A stretch of 40,356 nucleotides of DNA from positions 1-40,356 of the forward strand of contig CANQPE010000010.1 in assembly GCA_947625645.1 (NCBI GenBank). The letters are read 5' to 3'. The notes beneath the pieces are model-generated. The model was not told the DNA's origin. It saw nothing but the letters and a program-made list of their open reading frames with translations, and did no database searches. Both the position numbers and the translations under genes were made by a program. This DNA comes from an uncultured Clostridia bacterium (lineage in GTDB: Bacteria; Bacillota; Clostridia; TANB77; CAG-508). Below are positions 7,656-16,214 of the stretch, piece after piece (positions within the stretch are counted from its first letter, which is position 1; each line of letters begins with the position of its first letter).

Positions 7656-8324
7656 TTACTTCACTGCTAACTGATTGATTTGATTGGCAATGTACCCAGC
7701 TCCATAGCCATTGTCAATGTTGACAACACTAATGCCATTGGCACAAGAGTTTATCATGCTAAGCAATGCCGCTAATCCTTCAAAACTAGCTCCATACCCA
7801 ACAGAAGTAGGCACTCCTATCACTGGTACTTTTACCAACCCCGCAACGACAGAAGCTAAGGCACCCTCCATACCTGCAATAGCAATCACACAATTTGCTT
7901 TCTCTAATTTTTCTTTTTGAGACAATAAACGGTGAATCCCTGCCACTCCAACATCATAAATTCTTTCGACATAGCTTCCCAAAAATTCTGCAGTCTGAGC
8001 CGCTTCTTCTGCAACAGAAATATCCGCTGTACCGCCTGTACATATAGCAATATTTCCTATTCTTTCTTTTGGTTGCTCCACCTTTAAAATTCTTGAAACC
8101 GCATCATATTGGATTTGAGGTAATTTCTCCTTAACCATTTCATATTGCTCTTGTGTTGCTCTCGTTCCCAAAACTTCTCCATTTTGTTTGTATATACTCA
8201 TAAAAATTTGAGGTAAATATGCATTGGGTTTATTTTGGCAAAATACGACTTCTGCTACTCCCGTTCTTTGTTTTCTATCATGGTCTAATTTTGCAAACCC
8301 TAAATCTTCATATGCATTTTTCAT
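7656..8324 (-). CDS. larB: Nickel pincer cofactor biosynthesis protein LarB
   Basis: 222 aa. LarB carboxylates and hydrolyses nicotinic acid adenine dinucleotide, the first step of the nickel-pincer nucleotide cofactor used by lactate racemase and related LarA enzymes. The C-terminal half is the AIR-carboxylase (PurE)-like fold: AICTGGTADISVAEEAA, the loop IAGMEGALASVV, and VIGVPTSVGYGASF are intact. The ATG overlaps the larC stop (ATGA), and an AAAGGAG site lies inside larC, so the two are translationally coupled. No larE or larA is in the window. Confidence 0.93.
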   Translation of the reverse strand: MKNAYEDLGFAKLDHDRKQRTGVAEVVFCQNKPNAYLPQIFMSIYKQNGEVLGTRATQEQYEMVKEKLPQIQYDAVSRILKVEQPKERIGNIAICTGGTADISVAEEAAQTAEFLGSYVERIYDVGVAGIHRLLSQKEKLEKANCVIAIAGMEGALASVVAGLVKVPVIGVPTSVGYGASFEGLAALLSMINSCANGISVVNIDNGYGAGYIANQINQLAVK

Positions 8325-9505
8325 ATGTTATTTGCTCCTTTCAGATTGCAAATGCGGTATAATTCTTTCAATGCAATTCCCTTTTCATCTGCAATTTGTT
8401 TTAAGCTCTCATACTCTGGATAGATATATATTTTCCCATTATTGCTAACTTTTTTTGCCTTTATGGTTCCATATTCCGTATCGATGTCTATCATTTCTCT
8501 TCCTAATTCTGTCCTGTTTTCAAATCGATATCGAATCCCTATGGTTGTGGTCTCTTCAAAAAGAATCCATTGCAATTTGTACATATCTTCTTTTTTGCAA
8601 GCCACTGTCATGCGATACGCTGGTCGATTTTTTTTCATAAAAATCGGCGTATAAAACACATCCAATGCTCCATTTTGGAAAAGCTTTTCTTGGCAATACC
8701 CTAAAATTTCTCCACTGCAATCATCAATATTGGTTTCCATAACAACAAAATTCTCATTTTGCTCTTCCATTTCTCCATAATATACTTTTAAAAGATTCGG
8801 AATTTTTAGATCTTTTGTCCCTGCCCCCCAACCGATAGTTTCGGTTACCATAGCTGGAAGTGTTGTAAATTCTGTAGCTACTTCGCTAATAATTGCTGCT
8901 CCTGTTGGTGTCACTAATTCTGTGTCAATATCGATTTGTTTCCATTTTACTTGACTATGCGCAAAAATTTCACTTGTGGCTGGCACTGGAACTGACATTG
9001 TACCATGGGCACATTCAATAAAACCATATCCATCATGAACAACACTTGCCATAATTTTATCTGGTTGTATCTTTTGAAGTAATATTGCTGTCCCTACAAT
9101 GTCTATGATAGAATCTATGGCACCTACTTCATGAAAATGGACTTCCTGAAGTGGTTTGTTATGTACTTTGCTTTCCGCTTCTGCTACGCGCAAAAATATT
9201 CTTTTGGCTAATGCTTTGGTTTTTTCTTCAATTGCGCTGCTATCAATAATTTGATACACATCTTCCAAATTTCTATGTTCATGGTGATGGTGGCCATCTT
9301 GGTGTTCATGCTGTAAGATAACATCTACATGTGTTCCCGTAATCCCATTTTTTACTTTTTTGGTGATTTCTAATGCATACCCTTTTACATGTAATTTTTC
9401 AATCTCTTTTCTAAAATAGGTTTCATCTCCTACAATTTCTAAAAGTGCTCCTAACACCATGTTCCCACTAATTCCACTTGAACAATCAAAATATAATACT
9501 TTCAT
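8321..9505 (-). CDS. larC: Nickel insertion protein LarC (single continuous frame)
   Basis: 394 aa. LarC is the CTP-dependent cyclometallase that inserts nickel into the pincer cofactor. The N-terminus (LYFDCSSGISGNMVLGALLE) and a His-rich stretch (HEHQDGHHHHEH, about residues 66-77) are typical. The region VHFHEVGAIDSIIDIVG is a family hallmark. In Lactiplantibacillus the product needs a programmed frameshift joining LarC1 and LarC2; here both halves lie in one open frame. The start has GGGGAGGAA upstream, inside the thioesterase end. It overlaps larB by four bases. Confidence 0.93.
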   Translation of the reverse strand: MKVLYFDCSSGISGNMVLGALLEIVGDETYFRKEIEKLHVKGYALEITKKVKNGITGTHVDVILQHEHQDGHHHHEHRNLEDVYQIIDSSAIEEKTKALAKRIFLRVAEAESKVHNKPLQEVHFHEVGAIDSIIDIVGTAILLQKIQPDKIMASVVHDGYGFIECAHGTMSVPVPATSEIFAHSQVKWKQIDIDTELVTPTGAAIISEVATEFTTLPAMVTETIGWGAGTKDLKIPNLLKVYYGEMEEQNENFVVMETNIDDCSGEILGYCQEKLFQNGALDVFYTPIFMKKNRPAYRMTVACKKEDMYKLQWILFEETTTIGIRYRFENRTELGREMIDIDTEYGTIKAKKVSNNGKIYIYPEYESLKQIADEKGIALKELYRICNLKGANNI

Positions 9506-9512
9506 TGTTTTC

Positions 9513-9920
9513 TCATTCCTCCCCTAAGGTACTTTCAAATTTTGCATGAAATTCCGGATTAACTTTTTTCAAATTGATTGGTTTTAATTCTCTGTTGGTA
9601 AAACAATGCTTTGTTTCTCCTGTAAGAACAACTTTCCCTGTTTTTTCATCTGTTACTACATACCCAACCACCATTCTTACGCCCGTATATTCTTTTGTAA
9701 ATGGCTGTATCCTTATGACATCTCCAAAAGTCACATGATGTTTATACTCTATCTGTATTCCTAATACGGGAATGGTAATGCCTTGTTCTTCCAAAGATGT
9801 AAATGGCATTTCTAATTGGTCTAACCAATAACACCTTGCTTCCTCTAAAAAACGAATATAATTTGAATGGTGTACAACCCCCATTTTGTCTGTTTCATAA
9901 TAATTTATTTTTCTTTTCAT
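9513..9920 (-). CDS. Hot-dog-fold acyl-CoA thioesterase (YbgC/FadM type)
   Basis: About 135 aa, a single hot-dog domain of the 4-hydroxybenzoyl-CoA thioesterase family. YYETDKMGVVHHSNYIRFLEEAR contains the conserved Asp and the HxxxYxxxxE pattern of the active site. It probably hydrolyses a short or medium acyl-CoA; the substrate is unknown. I prefer the ATG at 9920 (GGGAG five bases upstream; homologues usually begin just before the YxxTD motif) over 9932. It ends seven bases before larC and is probably co-transcribed with larC-larB, although I know of no functional link to nickel-pincer synthesis. Confidence 0.88.
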   Translation of the reverse strand: MKRKINYYETDKMGVVHHSNYIRFLEEARCYWLDQLEMPFTSLEEQGITIPVLGIQIEYKHHVTFGDVIRIQPFTKEYTGVRMVVGYVVTDEKTGKVVLTGETKHCFTNRELKPINLKKVNPEFHAKFESTLGEE

Positions 9921-9951
9921 GACAACTCCCATATTTCTTCACATCCTTCTT

Positions 9952-9996
9952 CCTAAAAAAAGAACTAGATTGCTTGAAAAGGAGAATCTAGTTCAT
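9952..9996 (-). terminator. Terminator of the FAD-Rieske gene
   Basis: On the minus strand GAACTAGATT and AATCTAGTTC (9962-9971 with 9985-9994) form a 10-bp stem with a 13-nt loop, followed by a run of seven T. It lies about 100 bp after the stop of the FAD-Rieske gene and just upstream of the thioesterase-lar operon. A second inverted repeat (ATTTTAGC, 10039 and 10075) lies between, without a T-run. Confidence 0.75.
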
Positions 9997-10093
9997 AAAC
10001 AAAAAATAAAGCATATAAATATATGATTTATTAAATGCATTTTAGCAAAAAAATCCCAGCAAGTCAATAATATCGCTAAAATTTTTTTAATTT

Positions 10094-11593
10094 TTAGTGA
10101 ATATCATACACTTGTAAATTCTCAATCGCAGGGTCATATAAATTTTTCCCTTTAAAATCAAATCGAGAACCATGACAAGGGCAATCCCATGTCTTGTCCA
10201 CATCATTCCATGAAAGTAAACAGCCTAAGTGTGTACAGACAGGTTTCACCGCAAAAATCTTTCCTTGAGAATCTTTAAAAATTCCTACTTTTTCTCCATT
10301 AATTTGTACAATTCCTCCCGAGTTTAAGGCAATTTCATCAAAACTTAAATAGGATGGGTTTAATTTATCTAACACAATGGATTTTGCAGATTGTACCACC
10401 ATATTTTTAACTTCTCCTCTATTTTTTATTGGTTGCATACGTGTAGCTGAAAATACAAAAGCATATGGATTTTCTTTTTTACAAATCATGTCTGTCACAA
10501 TGTTAGCAGCTACATTGGAAGACGTCATGCCCCATTTTTGAAATCCTGTTCCTACATATAAATTGGGCATATAATGGCTATATATACCAATATATGGAAT
10601 TTTATCTAGTGTAATACAATCACGTGTATTCCAACGGTACAGTACTTCACTCTCTGGATAATACGTTTTTGCCACTTGTTCTAAAACGCCATAACTTGCT
10701 TCATAATTGCAATACGTGCCTGTTTTATGGTCAGCACCTCCAATGAGTAACAATTCTTTTCCATTGATACGTGCTGTTCTGAAAGAAAGTGTTGGTTCCC
10801 CTGCAGTTAGATACATGCCATCAAACAACGTTTTTTTGGTATCAACAGCAATTAAATAGGAAGAAGCTTGGTACATTTTTAAAAAATAAAACCCAGGAAC
10901 TTTTAAAAATGGATAGTGACAAGCAAGTACAACATATTTTGCATGAACTTCTCCTTCCTCTGTATAACAAACATATCCATCATTTGTTTGACGAATATCT
11001 GTCACTGTTGTATGTGTAAATATATCACAATTATCTGCTATGCAATCTACCAAACCATATACATATTTCAATGGATGAAACTGTGCTTGATGTTTAAACA
11101 CACAGCTTCCTAAAACCTCAAAGGGAAGCCCTACTTTTGTTGTAAATTCACAAGTGAAATTAAGTGACTGAACAGCCGAAACTTCATCATGAATGTTTTG
11201 AAGCTCTTCTGGTTTTGTTGTATAAATAAAACTATTTTGATATGAAAAATCACATGAAATATGTTCTGTGTCAATAATTTCTTTAATTGCTTCAATTGCT
11301 TTTTCATTTGCTTCTAAATATGCTCTAGCAAATGGAATTCCAAATTGTTCAATGAGATAATGATACAAAAGCCCATGCTGACTTGTAATTTTAGCAGTTG
11401 TGTGTCCTGTTGTTTTGCTCGCTATTTCATCTTTTTCTAAAACAGTAACTTGAAATCCCAGCTTTGTCAAATAATAAGCACACGAAATTCCAAAAATACC
11501 GCCACCTACAATGCAAACATCATACTGAGAAGCTCCTGAAAACTTAGGGAATTTATATGTTTTTTTGAAAGTATCTATCCATAAAGATTGCAT
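10094..11593 (-). CDS. FAD-dependent oxidoreductase with C-terminal Rieske [2Fe-2S] domain
   Basis: About 499 aa. Residues 20-400 are a DAO-type FAD oxidoreductase: the dinucleotide motif DVCIVGGGIFGISCAYYL, then a Glu ending the second strand (VTVLEKDEI). The last 90 residues are a Rieske domain with both cluster motifs, CTHLGC (CxH) and CPCHGSRF (CxxH). It probably transfers electrons between FAD and the iron-sulfur cluster; the substrate (an amine or other reduced compound) is unknown. The start chosen is the ATG at 11593, with GAGGTG six bases upstream. It is monocistronic, ending at the 9952-9996 terminator. Confidence 0.88.
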   Translation of the reverse strand: MQSLWIDTFKKTYKFPKFSGASQYDVCIVGGGIFGISCAYYLTKLGFQVTVLEKDEIASKTTGHTTAKITSQHGLLYHYLIEQFGIPFARAYLEANEKAIEAIKEIIDTEHISCDFSYQNSFIYTTKPEELQNIHDEVSAVQSLNFTCEFTTKVGLPFEVLGSCVFKHQAQFHPLKYVYGLVDCIADNCDIFTHTTVTDIRQTNDGYVCYTEEGEVHAKYVVLACHYPFLKVPGFYFLKMYQASSYLIAVDTKKTLFDGMYLTAGEPTLSFRTARINGKELLLIGGADHKTGTYCNYEASYGVLEQVAKTYYPESEVLYRWNTRDCITLDKIPYIGIYSHYMPNLYVGTGFQKWGMTSSNVAANIVTDMICKKENPYAFVFSATRMQPIKNRGEVKNMVVQSAKSIVLDKLNPSYLSFDEIALNSGGIVQINGEKVGIFKDSQGKIFAVKPVCTHLGCLLSWNDVDKTWDCPCHGSRFDFKGKNLYDPAIENLQVYDIH

Positions 11594-11625
11594 TTTTATC
11601 ACCTCAAAAAAAGTATGCCCAAAAA

Positions 11626-11653
11626 TTGCAAAAATATAAAAAAGATGATATAA
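11626..11653 (+). promoter_or_regulatory. Promoter of the M18 aminopeptidase gene
   Basis: TTGCAA (11626-11631) and TATAAT (11648-11653) are separated by 16 bp, a good vegetative promoter. It implies a leader of about 105 nt before the aminopeptidase start. I see no known riboswitch in that leader. Confidence 0.65.
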
Positions 11654-11766
11654 TGACCAAGAACAAATTCGGTGCGAATAAGTTCCCTAGAAAATGCGTA
11701 AAATAGGAAGGAACAAAAAGTGAATCGACGCCTGAAAACAATTTGTACCCAAGAAAGAAAGGAATG

Positions 11767-13176
11767 ATGTTAAAAATGGGAGAAGAACTAAAAGAAAAAC
11801 TTGTTTTAAAAAGAGAAGATGGCTGGAAACACGTAGATGAAAAACAAAAAAAGGAAATTATGGAAGTATCAGATGGATACATGGCTTTTCTTAACCAAGC
11901 TAAAACAGAAAGAGAATTCATAAAAGCTGCTAAAAAATTAGCAGATGAACATGGATATACAGATATTATTCATAAAACAGAGTTAAAACCTGGAGATAAA
12001 GTATATTTTATTAATCGTGAAAAGAGTATGTATTTAGCAATTATAGGAGAAAATTCTATTGAAGAACATGGAATGCATATTATTGGTTCTCATGTAGATT
12101 CTCCAAGATTAGATTTAAAACCAAACCCTTTATGTGAAGAAGGTGGATTCGCCTATTTTAAAACGCATTACTATGGTGGTATTAAAAAATATCAATGGAC
12201 AACAATTCCGCTAAGTTTACATGGTGTTATCATAAAAACAAATGGAGAAAAAATAGAAATTAATATTGGAGAAAATGCAGATGACCCTATTTTTACAATA
12301 ACAGATTTATTGCCACACCTTGCCCAAGAACAAATGGAGAAAAAATTGAAAGAAGGAATTGAAGGAGAAAATCTAAAATTATTGATTGGTAGCATACCTG
12401 TAAATGATGATAAAGCACAAGAAAAAGTCAAATTAAACATTTTAAATTTACTAAACCAAACCTATGGCATTACAGAAGCTGATTTTTTGAGTGCAGAATT
12501 AGAACTTGTCCCAACTTTTAAAGCAAGGACCTTAGGATTTGACCAAAGCATGGTTGCTGGATATGGTCAAGATGATAAAGTTTGTGCCTATACTTCTCTA
12601 CGTGCTATGATGAATTTAGAAACAGTAAAAAATACTGCAGTTTGTATTTTATCTGATAAAGAAGAAATTGGAAGCATGGGAAATACAGGAATGGAATCCC
12701 ATATGTTTGACTTCTTCATTTCAGAAATTTTAAACAAACTCGGTATCAATAAGCCTAACCTTTTAGACAGAGTCTTTTGCTTATCCAAAATGTTGTCCTC
12801 AGATGTGGATGCCGGCTATGACCCTATTTATGCTTCTGTGTCAGATAGTTTAAATGCAGGCTATTTAGGAAGAGGTATTACCTTAAACAAATACACTGGT
12901 GCTAGAGGAAAATCTGGTGCATCTGATGCCAATGCAGAATATGTAGCATGGATTAGAAATGTATTAGAAAAAAATGATATTCCCTATCAAATTACAGAGT
13001 TAGGGAAAGTGGATATTGGCGGTGGCGGAACAATTGCCTATATTTTAGCCAATAAAGGAACAGATGTCATCGATTGCGGTGTTCCTGTACTTTCTATGCA
13101 TGCTCCATATGAGGTAACAAGTAAATATGACATTTATGCTGCTTGCAAAACATATGAAGCATTCTGGAAGGAATAA
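11767..13176 (+). CDS. M18-family aminopeptidase
   Basis: About 469 aa, a cytosolic dizinc peptidase of the aspartyl aminopeptidase family that removes N-terminal residues from peptides. Metal and catalytic motifs are present in order: IIGSHVDSPRLDLKP (His and following Asp), GQDDKVCAYTSL (bridging Asp), SDKEEIGSMG (catalytic Glu pair), DVDAGYDP, and LSMHAPYEVTSKYD (last His ligand). The start is uncertain: the track's TTG at 11743 is unlikely, and ATG codons at 11764, 11767 and 11776 follow AAGAAAGGA closely. It is transcribed alone and ends at a strong bidirectional terminator. Confidence 0.9.
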   Translation: MLKMGEELKEKLVLKREDGWKHVDEKQKKEIMEVSDGYMAFLNQAKTEREFIKAAKKLADEHGYTDIIHKTELKPGDKVYFINREKSMYLAIIGENSIEEHGMHIIGSHVDSPRLDLKPNPLCEEGGFAYFKTHYYGGIKKYQWTTIPLSLHGVIIKTNGEKIEINIGENADDPIFTITDLLPHLAQEQMEKKLKEGIEGENLKLLIGSIPVNDDKAQEKVKLNILNLLNQTYGITEADFLSAELELVPTFKARTLGFDQSMVAGYGQDDKVCAYTSLRAMMNLETVKNTAVCILSDKEEIGSMGNTGMESHMFDFFISEILNKLGINKPNLLDRVFCLSKMLSSDVDAGYDPIYASVSDSLNAGYLGRGITLNKYTGARGKSGASDANAEYVAWIRNVLEKNDIPYQITELGKVDIGGGGTIAYILANKGTDVIDCGVPVLSMHAPYEVTSKYDIYAACKTYEAFWKE

Positions 13177-13228
13177 AAAAAAACTATGAAAAATTTTGAT
13201 GTATTTCAAATTTTTCATAGTTTTTTCA
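13175..13228. terminator. Bidirectional terminator, aminopeptidase / XRE regulator
   Basis: AACTATGAAAAATTT (13182-13196) pairs with AAATTTTTCATAGTT (13208-13222), a 15-bp stem with an 11-nt loop, flanked by A-runs and T-runs so that it can stop transcription from both converging genes. Confidence 0.8.
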
Positions 13229-13254
13229 TTTTAATATCTGTTCTCCAATTTTTC

Positions 13255-13593
13255 TTACAATTCCATTAATTGTTCTAGAAATAAATTTAAGAATTTCAAT
13301 TTTGGTTCTGATAATTCACTAATTTTGCAAGATAATTCTACTTGAAGTTTTACATCCTCGTTCGTCATTAATTCATGAAAAACGACATTAGGCGCAATCC
13401 CTAAAATATTCATATAATTTACTAACGTTTCTAGTTTTACACCACTATTGCCATTTTCTAATCTAGAAATATACTTTTCAGAGATTTCTAACTTTTCAGC
13501 CATTTTATCTTGAGTCAAATGATGCCTTTTTCGATAATCCTTAAAAACTTTTCCAATAGAAGAATCGATATTTGACTTTGCCTCATTTCCCAT
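13255..13593 (-). CDS. XRE-family helix-turn-helix regulator
   Basis: 112 aa. A HTH_3 domain spans about residues 12-70: FKDYRKRHHLTQDKMAEKLEISEKYISRLENG shows the Cro/CI helix-turn-helix with its usual LTQ and SRLENG signatures. The remaining 40 residues are helical and probably mediate dimer formation. Single-domain XRE proteins of this kind repress or activate nearby genes; the target is unknown. It is transcribed away from tRNA-Arg, and the 185 bp upstream contain two TCGACA repeats, one of which matches a reverse Spo0A box (TTCGACA, 13710). Confidence 0.85.
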   Translation of the reverse strand: MGNEAKSNIDSSIGKVFKDYRKRHHLTQDKMAEKLEISEKYISRLENGNSGVKLETLVNYMNILGIAPNVVFHELMTNEDVKLQVELSCKISELSEPKLKFLNLFLEQLMEL

Positions 13594-13709
13594 AATGTAA
13601 CCTCCATCTTGAATAGTTTAATTAAGTATAGCAATTTCAGTCAAAATATAGAACAAACTGAGAATGCTACTCCTGCAAACAAATAAAAGCAAGAATATTA
13701 CATGTCATA

Positions 13710-13725
13710 TTCGACAAAAATCGAC
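13710..13725 (-). promoter_or_regulatory. Possible Spo0A box and repeat upstream of the XRE gene
   Basis: TTCGACA at 13710-13716 is the reverse of TGTCGAA, the Spo0A box. A partial repeat (ATCGACA) follows nine bases later. The site is about 120 bp upstream of the XRE start. One 7-mer match is expected by chance several times in this window, so the call is weak. Confidence 0.2.
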
Positions 13726-13778
13726 ACTCCTGGCAGATTTTATGTCGCACTATTAGTGATAACCAAAAAAGTGATGCG

Positions 13779-13997
13779 TTATTCATCATCACTTCTATTC
13801 TTTTGCAAATATCGATAAATGGTTTGCTCTATTTTTTTTAAAGCCTCATAATTTGTTAAAAAAATACCATCATGTCTATGTCTTACAGAACTTCTTATCA
13901 TTTTTATTTGCTGATTATATTCTCTTCTATAAATTTTTGCTAATTGTTTTTTGCCTAATCCCTTCTTCCATTTTTGGATGATTTCGTTATCGTCCAT
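13779..13997 (-). CDS. Small basic protein of unknown function
   Basis: 72 aa from the ATG at 13997, which has GAGGTG four bases upstream (the track's 14024 start has no such site). The sequence DNEIIQKWKKGLGKKQLAKIYRR has the length and pattern of a helix-turn-helix of the Sigma70-r4 or resolvase type, and SVRHRHDGIFLTNYEAL is the most distinctive segment. It is very basic and may bind nucleic acid. I have an impression of similar small proteins in other Clostridia but cannot name a family. It lies between the XRE regulator and tRNA-Arg. Confidence 0.55.
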   Translation of the reverse strand: MDDNEIIQKWKKGLGKKQLAKIYRREYNQQIKMIRSSVRHRHDGIFLTNYEALKKIEQTIYRYLQKNRSDDE

Positions 13998-14194
13998 ACT
14001 ACACCTCACTAGTAGTATGGACAAATTCAGATATATTATTTACAAAATAGAAAGTGTCTCTTATCCGACAAGCTCATACAATTTTAATGAATTGCTGACT
14101 TGCATAAAATTTCGTTATTTTATTATTGCAGTCTTTCATAAAAAACAAGCCATGCAAATACTGATTTTTCAACATTTGTATGACTTTTCCTATA

Positions 14195-14270
<76 letters not shown>

Positions 14271-14313
14271 ATATTCTAAAAAATATTGTAGCATATTTTT
14301 TTTCGTTTTGCAA

Positions 14314-14360
14314 CAAAAAAAGAAATAGTTTCTTAAATTCACTTAAAACTATTTCTTTCC
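14314..14360 (-). terminator. Terminator of the phosphoglucomutase gene
   Basis: AGAAATAGTTT (14321-14331) and AAACTATTTCT (14346-14356) form an 11-bp stem; on the minus strand it is followed by a T-run. It lies about 20 bp after the stop codon. Confidence 0.75.
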
Positions 14361-14376
14361 TATATTATAAATTATT

Positions 14377-16104
14377 TTATTCTGTCACAACTTTTTCCAT
14401 TGCTTGTTTTAATTTTTCTAATTTTTCTTGTGCATCTTGTTCCGTTTTTCCTTTGATGCCCATATATATTTTTATTTTTGGTTCTGTTCCCGATGGGCGT
14501 ACACAGCACCAACTGTTATTTTCTAATTCATAATATAGCACATTTGATTTTGGTAAGCCTGTTTTTGATATCTCACCCGTTTGCATATTTTTTACATAAT
14601 CCATGTTGACATCCTTAAATGTTAAAACTTTCAATCCACCTATTTCCGTAATTTCTTTCTTTCTTGTTCTCGCCATCATGTCTTGAATTTCTTGTGCCCC
14701 TTGAACACCTTCTCTAACAATAGCAACTAACCCTTCTTTGTAATATCCATATTTTTCATACACATCAATCATGGCATCCCATAGAGTTTTTCCTTGTGCT
14801 TTTGCATAACAAGCCACTTCACAAAGTGCCATGACGGCTGCAATTCCGTCTTTGTCTCTTGCATAGTCTCCAATTAAACAACCATAACTTTCTTCAAACC
14901 CAAACACATATTTATTTTTTCCCGTTGCTTCTGCCTCCCTCATGACAGCCCCTATGTTTTTAAATCCTGTTAAAACTTCATAAATATCTAAGTGATACTG
15001 TTTTGCAATAGCAAAAGCTAGATTAGAAGAAACAATTGTTGTAATAAACATTCCATTTTCTGGTAATATCCCTTTTTCTTGCATTTGAGAAATTCGGTAC
15101 TCTGCAATGAGCAATGCTGACATATTTCCTGTATAATTCAAATATTCGCCTGTTTTACTATCTTTAGCAAATACACCTAATCTGTCTGCATCTGGGTCTG
15201 TTGCCAATACCACATCTGCATCTACTTTTTCTGCTAATTCTAATGCTAATTGAAACGCTTTTGGATCCTCTGGATTTGGATAATCCACTGTTGGGAAGTT
15301 CCCATCTGGGTCTTTTTGCTCTGGAACCACATATAAATTTTGTATCCCAATTTCTTTTAATAATCTTTCTGCTATTGTATTTCCCGTTCCATGTAATGGT
15401 GTATACACCACTTTTAATTGTTTTCCTTGTTCTTTGACAACATCAGGATTAAGCACTAATTTTTTAAGTGTTTCTAAATATTTATCATCCATTTTTGTAT
15501 CTATTGTTTGAAATAATCCTTGTTCTTGTGCTTGTGCTTTTGAAATCGTTTTTATTTCTGAATAACTCTTCACTGCTTTTACTTGCGCAATAATGTCTTT
15601 ATCTCTTGGGGCTACAATTTGTGCACCATCATCCCAATATACCTTATACCCATTATACTTTGGTGGATTATGGCTTGCTGTTATCATAACACCTGCTGTA
15701 CATTTTAATTCGCGAACAGCAAATGATAACTCTGGTACTGGTCTTAAAGCTTCAAATATATATGTTTTTATCCCATTGGCATTTAGAATTAGGGCTGTTT
15801 GTTCACTAAATTCTTTTGACATTTTTCTGGAATCATAGCTGATGGCAACACCTTTTTCCTGCGTCCCTTGCGCTAAAATGTAATTTGCCAAACCTTGCGT
15901 TGCTTTTCCTACGGTATATCGGTTCATACGATTGGTTCCTGCACCAATAATCCCTCTTAGTCCTGCAGTTCCAAATTCTAACTCTTGATAAAACCTGTCC
16001 TCAATTTCTGTTTCATTGTTTTGAATTGCTAATAATTCCTTTTTGGTCTCTTCATCAAATTCTGGGCTTTCGCACCACCTTTTGTATTCTTCTAAATAAT
16101 TCAT
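14377..16104 (-). CDS. pgcA: Phosphoglucomutase / phosphomannomutase
   Basis: 575 aa, the length of the PgcA-type alpha-D-phosphohexomutases of Firmicutes. It interconverts glucose 6-phosphate and glucose 1-phosphate (or the mannose equivalents), feeding sugar nucleotides to wall and polysaccharide synthesis. All four motifs are intact: phosphoserine loop TASHNPPKYNG, metal loop DPDADRLG, sugar loop GFEESYG, and phosphate-binding loop RPSGTEPKIKIY. The ribosome binding site AAGGAGG precedes the ATG. A UDPGP-type uridylyltransferase lies just upstream on the same strand, which fits a shared sugar-nucleotide pathway, although a terminator stands between them. Confidence 0.94.
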   Translation of the reverse strand: MNYLEEYKRWCESPEFDEETKKELLAIQNNETEIEDRFYQELEFGTAGLRGIIGAGTNRMNRYTVGKATQGLANYILAQGTQEKGVAISYDSRKMSKEFSEQTALILNANGIKTYIFEALRPVPELSFAVRELKCTAGVMITASHNPPKYNGYKVYWDDGAQIVAPRDKDIIAQVKAVKSYSEIKTISKAQAQEQGLFQTIDTKMDDKYLETLKKLVLNPDVVKEQGKQLKVVYTPLHGTGNTIAERLLKEIGIQNLYVVPEQKDPDGNFPTVDYPNPEDPKAFQLALELAEKVDADVVLATDPDADRLGVFAKDSKTGEYLNYTGNMSALLIAEYRISQMQEKGILPENGMFITTIVSSNLAFAIAKQYHLDIYEVLTGFKNIGAVMREAEATGKNKYVFGFEESYGCLIGDYARDKDGIAAVMALCEVACYAKAQGKTLWDAMIDVYEKYGYYKEGLVAIVREGVQGAQEIQDMMARTRKKEITEIGGLKVLTFKDVNMDYVKNMQTGEISKTGLPKSNVLYYELENNSWCCVRPSGTEPKIKIYMGIKGKTEQDAQEKLEKLKQAMEKVVTE

Positions 16105-16169
16105 TCTATTTCCTCCTTCTTATAACCTCATTATACTAAATAAGTTTTGAGTTGGCAAGCCTTCCCGTA

Positions 16170-16212
16170 TAAAAAAGGAACTGAATTGTAACGCCTTTCA
16201 GTTCCCTTGTTT
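16170..16212 (-). terminator. Terminator of the uridylyltransferase gene
   Basis: GGAACTGAA (16177-16185) and TTCAGTTCC (16197-16205) form a 9-bp stem, followed on the minus strand by TTTTTT. It lies directly after the stop codon at 16215. Confidence 0.8.
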
Positions 16213-16214
16213 AT

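Noticed and set aside
11654-11766. Riboswitch in the aminopeptidase leader
   Set aside because: The leader is about 105 nt but has only a weak 5-bp pairing and no known aptamer consensus.
11604-11921. 105-aa minus-strand ORF
   Set aside because: It overlaps the promoter and 5' end of the M18 aminopeptidase on the opposite strand; Phe/Ser-rich shadow composition.
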